Shown here: piece by piece, positions 10,595-18,920 of the stretch | Layout: the number at the start of each line of letters is the position of its first letter | How positions within the stretch are numbered: position 1 is the first letter of the stretch | DNA from: Bolinopsis microptera | Taxonomy: Eukaryota; Ctenophora; Tentaculata; Lobata; Bolinopsidae | Direction of reading: 5' to 3' | Assembly: GCF_026151205.1 (NCBI RefSeq) | Contig: NW_026971773.1 | Coordinates: 64,001 to 124,000, forward strand | DNA length: 60,000 nt | Notes under the pieces: model-generated | What the model saw: the letters and a program-made list of their open reading frames with translations, nothing else | What the model was told of the DNA's origin: nothing | The model's database searches: none | Program-made: the position numbers and the translations under genes

Positions 10595-11461
10595 TACAAC
10601 TGAAAACAAGAAAAAAATAAGGAAGACAAAAGGACAGGAAATCGGACGGACAGAATTAACAAGAAACTAATTTCTAGGAATCATATCTAAAGGCTGATGA
10701 GCTAATCTGGCCCAACTGTTAATGATATGAGGACACTATGCCTGCCTCTGGGGTATGGCAACCCTGTAAAGCTGTAAGGGGTTGCTGGAGATATCTATGT
10801 GGACTGCGAAGATGATGGAGGTAAGTGGCAAGTGATATAGGGGGATGAGTAGACGCCTTAGTGCCAAAAATATGAGGACCAAAGAGAAATGAAAGTAACG
10901 GGTGATGACAAAAAATGAGACTTTTTTCAATGGGCATTTTTGGGTCCAAATTTTATTTTTTTGCGAATGGTGTGAAGGCGTTTGTTCAGGTCACAGTGTC
11001 CCATCATATCAGTGGCGTAAGGAAGGGCCCCGCTGACCCCGTTGTGCGGAGGCGCCATCTTAGGGGGGCGCAAAATCGTCGTTTAAATGGGGGACAATTT
11101 TGAAAAACTTAACAAGGTACTGGCAAAACTGTGTGTTTTGCTCTAGAAACACACTTCTTTTAGAGATTTTACCGGCATATCCTCTAAAATCACCTGATTT
11201 CTTCAATTTTAGGGAGGGGCGCCAAAAGGGGAGGGGGTGCCAAAAGGGGAGGGGCGCCAACAGGGGGGCGCCAACAGGCAACGTTACACCACTGCGTCAT
11301 ATGGTGCACTCCAGTTCTGTATTTTTGTCAATTGTTGTTGAGTGTAGAGTTTTTGATAAGGGTGAACTGCTTGTTGTTTGGTGTGTCTGGGACCATCAGT
11401 TAACCAGTCCTCCTGGTTCAGTCTGAGCAACAAAACTTTTAAGGAAATATGACTATCTTCA
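10595..11461. mobile_element. Insertion of about 870 bp in duplication copy 1
   Basis: Present in copy 1 but absent at the equivalent place in copy 2 (about 12411-12452), so it either inserted after the duplication or was lost from copy 2. It contains a hAT-like MITE (11010-11294). A stretch at about 10739-10765 matches, in reverse orientation, 25481-25508 (shared CTCTGGGGTRTGGCAACC), so part of it is a dispersed repeat. I recognise no protein in it. Confidence 0.7.
11010..11294. mobile_element. hAT-like MITE with terminal inverted repeats
   Basis: Ends CAGTGGCGTAA and, reversed, CAGTGGTGTAA. It is flanked by an 8-bp target duplication with one mismatch (CATCATAT at 11002-11009, CGTCATAT at 11295-11302). 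Length 285 bp with no transposase frame, so non-autonomous. The 8-bp duplication and the CAGTGGCG end are typical of hAT elements. Confidence 0.78.
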
Positions 11462-12633
11462 AGCATTTTTACAATGCTATCGCTACCGCCCAATTTCACT
11501 GTCATTCACCAGATAAAAATACCAGCACGCATTCTTCAGACCATGTGTCGCTGCTCTAAATTTACTTCAAGAGATAAGAGTTATTTAATAATTTGTAATA
11601 GTACTGTTGTAGTATCTGTTGATGCAGATGGTGTTTCGAAGCAATAAGAGAGAACTATTATCCACCTCTAGGTAACCTGGGATTGTTTTTATAATAATAG
11701 CAATAAGAGAGAACTATTATCCACCTCTAGGTAACCTGGGATTGTTTTTATAATAATAGCAATGGTTGCAGAACAACACGATAGTCATGTAACGGTACAA
11801 AGGTACACGATTATTGAATATTGACGTTAAGGAGTTCTTGGACCAGCTGAAACTTTCAAAATCATACCTGCATAACCTAAAGACACGTTTTCGTAAAGTT
11901 TGGCAGAGACTTCTGAATCATCCATTTCATTGCCACTATTACTAAATGTGTGAAATATAATCACCTTGGTTAAACTAAATAAAACGTAATTCTACTCTAC
12001 AGTGTACCCAGTATTATTGGCTGGGGAAGGAGCCCCCTTTTGTTTTAAAGAGAGACTGGACCTAGATGAGTCTACGAGAGGGTAGCATTTTTTTGAAAAT
12101 TCAATTAATCATGTTATATAATATATATAAATCAAGCGTTACATTTCAGCCAAAATTACAATGACATTATTTTGATATGTTACTAATGGAAAAATGGTAC
12201 TGCAATATAAGTTGCATACTGTGTGGTCGGATGACAACTTACTAAACTAGAAAAATATACTTGACTATATAATAATTAATTTGGATGAATCAACACAATG
12301 TCATAGCAAGAGCCAAATTAACATTGGGGCCATCTACCACATTTGAGAATGACAAACAATAACAAAAAATCAAACATGACATAATATAATTTTGCTAATT
12401 AAAATTCTGTATTAGGCGGTAGCATTGTAAAAATGCTATCGCGGTAGCGATAGCATTTTTACAATGCTATCGCTACCGCCCAATTTCACTGTCATTCACC
12501 AGATAAAAATACCAGCACGCATTCTTCAGACCATGTGTCGCTGCTCTAAATTTACTTCAAGAGATAAGAGTTATTTAATAATTTGTAATAGTACTGTTGT
12601 AGTATCTGTTGATGCAGATGGTGTTTCGAAGTA
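11462..12633. repeat. Copy-1 tail and duplication copy 2
   Basis: 11462-11640 is the tail of copy 1. 11641-12410 repeats copy 1, including two 59-bp units and a second identical first exon (ATG at 11925, donor after 11868). 12452-12633 repeats the tail. The tandem join falls at 11640/11641, where the tail runs into a satellite unit. The second exon 1 could act as an alternative first exon. Confidence 0.9.
12415..12480. repeat. GGCGGTAGC inverted repeat
   Basis: Arms begin GGCGGTAGC and end GCTACCGCC, each with CATTGTAAAAATGC, separated by a few bases; the left arm lacks six bases. It looks like the two fused ends of a MITE with almost no interior. Only the right arm is present in copy 1 (11462-11490). 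Confidence 0.7.
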
Positions 12634-12754
12634 AGTCTAAGTTGTATTTTGAATTTTACAATTAGAAGTAGCATGCGCTGGGTCAATCTATTAACAATGG
12701 AAAAAGCTGGGATTGCAGTTGCTAAACCTCGCTGGTTGTTACTAATTTACTCAC

Positions 12755-13018
12755 CAGAGTACTATCACTTGACTTGTGTTTTAACCATTTGAAATGTAAA
12801 AAGTGTCTACCACGCCCTTGATTGTAAACTAGGTGCATACGTTTCCATGCGCCACAATGCCATAAGAAACACTGCTGCTTTATTCTTCTGAGAAGCAAAA
12901 TGTAAAGACGTAAGGATAGAACCAGCACTCCTGACAGTCCAACCAAGCTCATTGTCAAGGAAGACCAATACCCAGGATTAAGCCTGTCTTGATGTTGCAG
13001 CTGTCGGGTGTATGCACC
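12755..13018 (-). CDS. Possible exon of an unrecognised membrane protein
   Basis: An open stretch of 88 codons bounded by a good acceptor (pyrimidine-rich, ending TTTCAAAG) and a strong GTGAGT donor, both phase 0. The translation has LNPGYWSSLTMSLVGLSGVL followed by VLSLRLYILLLRRIKQQ, a single hydrophobic segment of about 25 residues with basic residues after it. I do not recognise the family and see no flanking exons. It may be one exon of a gene disrupted by the duplications, or chance. Confidence 0.3.
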
Positions 13019-13299
13019 CTTTGAAAGAACAGTGAAACAAATTTACAAATTAAAATTTACAAACACAAATACATTTAAGCCACTAGATAAGATCTATAGA
13101 AATCATGAGACAGAAAATAAATATATGTATGAAGAGAGAGTACTTCAGTCAGAGATTCTTCACAACCTCCGGAAGTGTGGGACCACTCTGCACTGTGTTT
13201 GTAGATCGGGTATCTGAGATGATAGCTGACCACAAAAAGAAGCCAAGAGTCAGGTCAAAAATCATATCAGAACACGATTCAGATTTGATCTGTTAAGAA
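13019..13299. other. Non-coding spacer
   Basis: AT-rich sequence with two short open frames that overlap in different frames and resemble nothing known. It ends in a short GTTAT run. Confidence 0.4.
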
Positions 13300-13560
13300 G
13301 TAGTTATGTTATGTTATGTTAAGTACACTCATTGCACTGGGGGGAATCTGAAGAAAATCAACAGCCCAGCATCTTGAACTGCAAGACGCAACGTTTCCTT
13401 CAACCTCGTCCCTCAGAAGGCGAGCTTTGAGGTATATTATTAACGTCTCCTAGATTTGTCTATGTACATTTTACTTTATTTTATTGTACTATTTTATATT
13501 GTATACAATTTTACGGACGAAATGATCCCAGGGGGGACCCCTTTACTTTACTTTACTTTT
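13300..13560 (+). mobile_element. Possible LINE 3' end relic
   Basis: A non-coding stretch ending in a simple TTTAC tail (about 13520-13560), preceded by a conserved-looking block with GACGAAATGATCCC. Microsatellite tails of this sort end many non-LTR elements. No RT sequence is attached, so the call rests on the tail alone. Confidence 0.35.
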
Positions 13561-13817
13561 CTGTTTTAACCATTTTGTCATTTGTAACCGAACGAAACGG
13601 TCTCACCGAAACTCTAACCCCATTAACACAGAACCCAAAGCTGATCCATAATCTAAGCCTAACCAAAAACCTTAACAAATCCTAGAGGAAGCCTTTATAA
13701 GGATATACTGGTTAAGTTTAGCAATGAACAATCCTTAAGCTGTCCCGGCCCTTTAAGCCACAACAAAGTTTGCATTTACAATTTACCTGGAACTTCTTAC
13801 TAAGGTCGCTTATCCCT

Positions 13818-14447
13818 TTAATTGACGATGTCACTTCTTTGCAGCTCCAAGCTTGACGAGGCCCCGTAGCGCATCTCGCCGATCTCTGTGGTTGCGAGAA
13901 GCATCATTGGATGCGCGGTACGGCCCAGTAACGCATTGCACTACAGCTTATTCTTATACTAAACGAGCTGAGGGGACCTCAGGCTTAACGTAATAGGTAT
14001 ACAATTCAACTTGCTCGGATTTTGGAACTTTTGTGTTAATGTTTTTTTGCAAATCTGACCTTTTTAATAATATCAACTTTGACGTATTTTTAAAGCTGGT
14101 GATTAATAAAAAAATTTTTAGTGTAATATTGGATATGTATGAAGTATATTCAATATTTAACGACGCTTTTGGAGATATAAAATTTGCTTTTATAGTTATT
14201 TCAGTAATAAAAAGTAACATAAGGATTATTTTTAAGAAAATTTTTGTGAAAAGGCCTTGAAGGTATAAAAGTAATTTGTAATTAAATTTGCTTCGGTGTA
14301 TTTTAGACGCCAATTCCGAATTTGTAGCGCGATGCGTTATTGGGCCATGCCGCGCATATCATTCAATAATGCTTCTTTTCGTTATATTGGCAAAATGAGC
14401 TACTGGTATTGGCGGCCTCGCCGAGCTGCGAAGAATTGACATCGTAA
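13818..14447. mobile_element. MITE-like element with long imperfect inverted repeats
   Basis: The outer 120 or so bases on each side are inverted copies: left has GATGTCACTTCTTTGCAGCT, GACGAGGCC and GGCCCAGTAACGCAT; right carries their complements (ATGCGTTATTGGGCC, GGCCTCGCC, AGCTGCGAAG). The interior is AT-rich with no recognisable protein. Related sequence lies at 17190-17440. Confidence 0.6.
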
Positions 14448-15632
14448 ATTCTTCGGGTAAAAATGCTTTCCTGAGTTATGGGGAATAAAAACTGTTTTGG
14501 TCATGTGATTGACCATTGTTAATGGTCTGGCCCGGCGCGCACTACTTCGTAGCACTTGCCATCGGGCCAATATTTCGAGAAGAAAGCGGCGCGCGCTACT
14601 TCGAAGAAATTTAGACGAGTAACATCCGTCAAATTAAAGTTATGGATAGCTTCGGAGGGTCAATTACGGTCAGTATTAGGGTCATGGGATTAGGGTTCAC
14701 CTAACCATGTGCTTTCGCGCCACTGCGGGCGCGCTTGTTTCACAAGCCGTGAGGCGGGCGCGCGCTACTGCAAGCGCAAGGGCTCTGGATAGAGCAAGGA
14801 TTAGGGTAGGGGGTGCACCATAAAAATAAACTTGCTCGGATTTTAAAATTTTTTGTATCATTGTTTTCTAGAGACTGTGAGAATTTTCACAATGCCAAAT
14901 TTGTCAAACCTTTTTAGAAAGATCAGTGAGTTTCGCCTAGGTGTCATATTTGATGGTGCGCGACTTTTGGAGCAAAATTAGCTGTAAAAGTCGCGTAATT
15001 TGACCAAATTTGACCAAATTCCAAATTCGTTGATTTTTGTCGTATTATTTGGATATATCTTCAGTTCCTTGAATGAGATCATTCTGAAAATTGGCGACAG
15101 TCGACAACCTTCCAATAGGGCTTTCACAACTGTCCGAAAAATTTGGTGGATATCGGAGTTGATATAGTAATCAAAATTGGGCAAAATAGGCTGCTTTTAG
15201 CTGTAACATAATGTCTGATGCAGTTGGATATGCTTTAAACTTTTCGGACACTTTCCTTGTAAGTCTATGAGTAAGCTTACCAATTTTTGTTGCAATCGGA
15301 GGTCGGGAAGGATACTTAATATCTATTTGTTTGAAGAAAATTGTGCTGGCCGAAATTAGCGCTAAAAAACCATCCTACAGTCGGCACGCGCGGCTCACTG
15401 TCGATGGCGCACTACTAGGTTGATCGCTTTTACTATAAACTCTCTAAAACTTTCTAAAACTGTTTAAAGCTGTTTATGGCTCAAAGGTAAAAAGGAAAAG
15501 ACCGGTACCACTAAATCGTTATGTATAACGTTTCTATATTATAAACGTTTATATCTGTAATTTAACCAAAACCCATAATCATGGGTAGAGTGTACCGCTG
15601 CCAGTGTCTCTCTTTTCCAAACAAAAGGAAAT
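14448..15632. other. Transposon-derived spacer
   Basis: Mixed-composition DNA with GCGCGC-rich patches (14530-14780). A segment near 14830-14845 (AACTTGCTCGGATTTT) recurs at 14007-14022. No supported gene. Confidence 0.45.
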
Positions 15633-15815
15633 GATATTAATTTGAGGAACCGTCCGCTAATGCAAATTGATACCGAGAATGAAATCGGTCGCTCGCTTTT
15701 CCCATTCATTCACGGCTTACGAATTGTAATAAAGCTTATTAAATGGGAAAAGCGAGCGACCGATTTCATTCTCGGTATCAATTTGCATTAGCGGACGGTT
15801 CCTCAAATTAATATC
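15633..15815. repeat. Perfect 74-bp inverted repeat with 35-bp loop
   Basis: Arms 15633-15706 and 15742-15815 are exact reverse complements over 74 bp by reading base for base; loop 15707-15741. The transcript would form a long perfect hairpin. No flanking target duplication is obvious. It could be a foldback transposon or MITE. Confidence 0.93.
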
Positions 15816-15840
15816 ACTAGCAGGAACCCGTCTAACCCTA

Positions 15841-15908
15841 AAGTGGTGTCAAGACTCGAGAGACTAAAATAATTATTACCTATTTAATTCGCGTTTTTGA
15901 CACCACTT
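15841..15908. repeat. Small 12-bp terminal inverted repeat element
   Basis: AAGTGGTGTCAA at 15841-15852 and its exact complement at 15897-15908. The interior is 44 bp and AT-rich. A related GTGGTGTCA occurs near 16069. Probably part of a decayed MITE. Confidence 0.5.
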
Positions 15909-16137
15909 GAGAGTCCAAATTTTGGGCACTAAAATTATTATTCCTTGGCCAATTTTTTATTTTTTCATGCTGATTTGAAGGCCATTAAAGCATTTGAACC
16001 AGTCAAAAAAGTTTCAGTTGTATATGTTTTACGGTTTTTGCGGAAAGTCGCGTTAAAGTTGATGCCGTGGTGTCAGTAAAATGGCACGGATATATACACA
16101 TATATATATCGTCTCGCTTTATATATAGTAAGATATA

Positions 16138-16476
16138 AATTTTTAGAACTTACTATCAGTATTTATAGGGGAAAGTTTTTTGTTAAACTTTATGACCAGA
16201 GGAACAATTCTAATTTTGATGTCATTAATTATCCCTTTTTAGATGGGAATATTCCCAAAGTCTTATGGTATATTTATTAGTCAGTTAGTTCGTTTAGCTC
16301 GTATTAATAGCTCTTTTAACAGTTTTATTTTGGATTGTAAAAATCTAGTTCGTAAACTTGCACGACAAAGTTTCAAAATTGCTGCCTTGCGCAAACGGTT
16401 TGAAATCTTTGTCGACAAGTATTTTATCATTTGGGGGAAATTTGGGATTAATTTAAATTCGGAATATGTATTTTAG
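16138..16476 (+). pseudogene. Frameshifted reverse-transcriptase fragment
   Basis: Frame one reads ISIYRGKFFVKLYDQR, then NYPFLDGNIP; near 16258 the match moves to another frame with SYGIFISQLVRLARI, then LVRKLARQSFK and FEIFVDKY, ending at a stop at 16476. This matches the conserved C-terminal part of a retroelement RT protein common in invertebrate genomes (YDKRDDF, FPFLDGNIP, YGVYISQLVRYAR pattern). The upstream catalytic RT domain is missing, so it is a truncated, frameshifted copy. Which retroelement clade it belongs to I cannot say. Confidence 0.72.
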
Positions 16477-17189
16477 CATACAGCATGACTGATGACGTGG
16501 CATTCCTTCTGTCTACCTGGGGACCCCAGGCTATTATGTTCATAAACATAATAAAGATTCGGCGGAATGACAGGCTGAGCGCCGCCCAGTAATCTTTTTG
16601 TTAGTTCAGTTCGTTTTCAATTTTAATCATAATTTTAATTTTCAGTACGTTTTACATAACAATATCATTTTTAGCTAGCAGAATGGTTTTCAGAGGGCAT
16701 TAATCATGGTTAATAAACAAAAATTTCAGTTTAACAAAAATTTCAGTTTAACAAAAATTTCAATTTTTTGCCATTTATTACAGATAAAACAAGTTTACAA
16801 TAATATATATAAATCAATTTGATATTTAACGGAATCCTAATTCAATGTGCAATATTAATGAAATATACTATTAGCTGGTCCCAAGTCCAGACGCCATTTT
16901 ATTCTTTGTAATTTTCAATAACCCTGTTTAGTCATTGACTACTAATAAAACCGTTTTGTTTGGCTGCAAAACTCCATAAAAACCAAAGTCACGTGATAAT
17001 TTTTGGGCGAGCGGATTAGTAAAAGCCTTTGATTGCGAAGACTCATGGCTATTATTTGTGAACGGAGTTGATATAATAGTTGTTTGATGAACGATGCCTC
17101 GCATGCCATGCAGTTCTTTTGCTAAATAGTGCAAGCTGCAACTTAACGCTTGATTAAGACAATGTCATTACGTTCCTATCGTTGCTTTA
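16477..17189. other. AT-rich spacer
   Basis: No gene supported. It includes a short repeat of AACAAAAATTTCAGTTT at 16716-16755. The short minus-strand frame at 16928-17134 has no recognisable feature. Confidence 0.4.
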
Positions 17190-17440
17190 GTCGAAGCAAA
17201 TTAGCAACTTGTAGCGCAATACCAGAATCCAAATGCACTAAATACTATACGCCGCGCATATATGGCATTTAATAATGCATTACTCAAAAAAAATGTGATA
17301 ATATAAGCGAGAATTCTCGCAACCATTTTGTTAGATCGTCGAGATGTACTAGCAATTGGCAATAGGTTGCGCTGTTGGCTGTGCTACTGGCTGCGAAGGA
17401 TTGACATTATCAACCAACGTCACGTTAGTGAGGTAATACC
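17190..17440. mobile_element. Relative of the 13818-14447 element
   Basis: Shares TGTAGCGCAAT, GCCGCGCATAT, TTTAATAATGCATT and CTGCGAAGGATTGACAT in the same order as the right end of the 13818-14447 element, with divergence. A partial, older copy. Confidence 0.5.
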
Positions 17441-17510
17441 AATTAGTACCAATTAGTACGCGAAGACACATGTGTCATGCATGTTTAATGATAATAAACA
17501 CATTCAACAT

Positions 17511-17936
17511 TGTAGGTTTATAACCTACCAAAACGCGCGCCGAGTTGGACTCGTCAACGGTCTTGGAACAAATATTTGAAACAAATATTTTACGGGTATC
17601 ACCCGTTAACTCTCACAGATATTTAAATATTGCAATTGCAATTTAATTAGAAGCCTTCGAAAAAAGTTTGTGCATAAGTGATATTAAAGGGTGATACTCT
17701 TAAGATATTTGTTTTAACTCGGCGCGCCTCCTGGTAGTTTATAAACCTACAAAAGTGATAGGGATAAGCGCGCTTGGTAATGTTTTAGCGGTGATATTGG
17801 ATATAGTTATGTAATAGCTCGAAGTATTTTACTTACATAATAACCAACAGAGACAATGTTTAACGGGTGATACTCGTAGAATATCTGTTCCACGAGTCCA
17901 ACTCGGCGCGCGTCCTGGTAGGTTTTAAACCTACAA
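17511..17936. mobile_element. MITE with TGTAGGTTTATAACCTAC ends
   Basis: Left end 17511 and inverted right end near 17936 share TGTAGGTTT, ACCTACCA, CGCGCGCCGAGTTGGACTCGT and a region with GTATCACCCGTTAA. The inner copy near 17715-17755 shows nesting or rearrangement. A third copy of the same end is at 25639-25735. No coding capacity. Confidence 0.65.
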
Positions 17937-18139
17937 GACAATGTCAGTGCAGCAACAACACTTAGTGGGAGTGAGCTTGTTAACAAGGACGATGATGGAG
18001 CAGAAAACACAGGGTATGGTGATGACTGCAATAGTTTTCTCCTCCACGACCAGCGTTAAAAATATTAAAATCACGCTACGTGGTGGAGGAGAAAGCAGCA
18101 GCTGAGGCGGAGAAGCGACCTTTGGAAAAAGAGTGGGCT

Positions 18140-18355
18140 TTGGGGCGATTGAAGAAACGGGAACAAGTGATCCTTGAGGCGATAGAAGAAACGGGAACAA
18201 GTGATCCTTGAGGTGATTGAAGAAACGGGAACAAGTGATCCTTGAGGTGATTGAAGAAACGGGAACAAGTGATCCTTGAGGTGATTGAAGAAACGGGAAC
18301 AAGTGATCCTTGGGGCGATTGAAGAAACGGGAACAAGTGATCCTTGAGGCGATAG
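18140..18355. repeat. 34-bp minisatellite
   Basis: About six units of 34 bp containing GAAACGGGAACAAGTGATCC and TTGAGGYGATTGAAG. Since 34 is not a multiple of three, open frames appear in all three phases; these are artefacts. It lies downstream of the TRPA-like gene. Confidence 0.92.
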
Positions 18356-18403
18356 AATATATTGAGAGGGGAAGAATAAGCGATAGACAGACTTAATCTT
18401 GAC

Positions 18404-18413
18404 TTTTATTTAT
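18404..18413 (-). other. Candidate poly(A) signals for the TRPA-like gene
   Basis: On the minus strand two overlapping AATAAA hexamers about 510 bases past the stop codon. Another AATAAA lies at about 18502-18507. Either could end the transcript. Confidence 0.45.
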
Positions 18414-18920
18414 TTTGGTACAGGGTAACTGCATGCCACAATTTAAATTCATTTTATATTTGTCACCTTAGGATTGGGATGATCGATTGCGACTGATTGT
18501 ATTTATTTTACACTTTAGTTCAATCGACAATAGACATGACATGTAATTTCCATTTAAATTATAGATCAATGCAAACATAGGTTAAGAATAAGAGTTAATG
18601 AATAGTGTTATAAAAGATACATAATATTTTAATACGCAAAAACATCTGTAGGTAAATATTTTTAAAACAAGCATGCATTTCTCAAAAGCAAGTTCGTGAT
18701 TAGTATCATGTTGTATTACTTAAAAACTTTAAAACAATCTTAAACTCGTAAAATATCGCAAAAGACTGATAAGTGCTAAAAAAATATAATGCAGTATAGT
18801 ATAGTAAGAGTATTCCCTTCTATCTTAAAAGTAAAGGTCTAAACATTCTTCTAGTTTAAATATATACCCGTTGTAAAATCTCTTTCCTTTCAAAAGAGCA
18901 AATAACCTTAAATCGTGAGT

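Noticed and set aside
13954-14313. Minus-strand hydrophobic frame of 119 codons
   Set aside because: Lies in the AT-rich interior of an inverted-repeat element and overlaps an equally open plus-strand frame.
18076-18336. Three overlapping FPFLQSPQGSLVPVSS-like frames
   Set aside because: The 34-bp repeat shifts frame every unit, which produces the same peptide in all phases.
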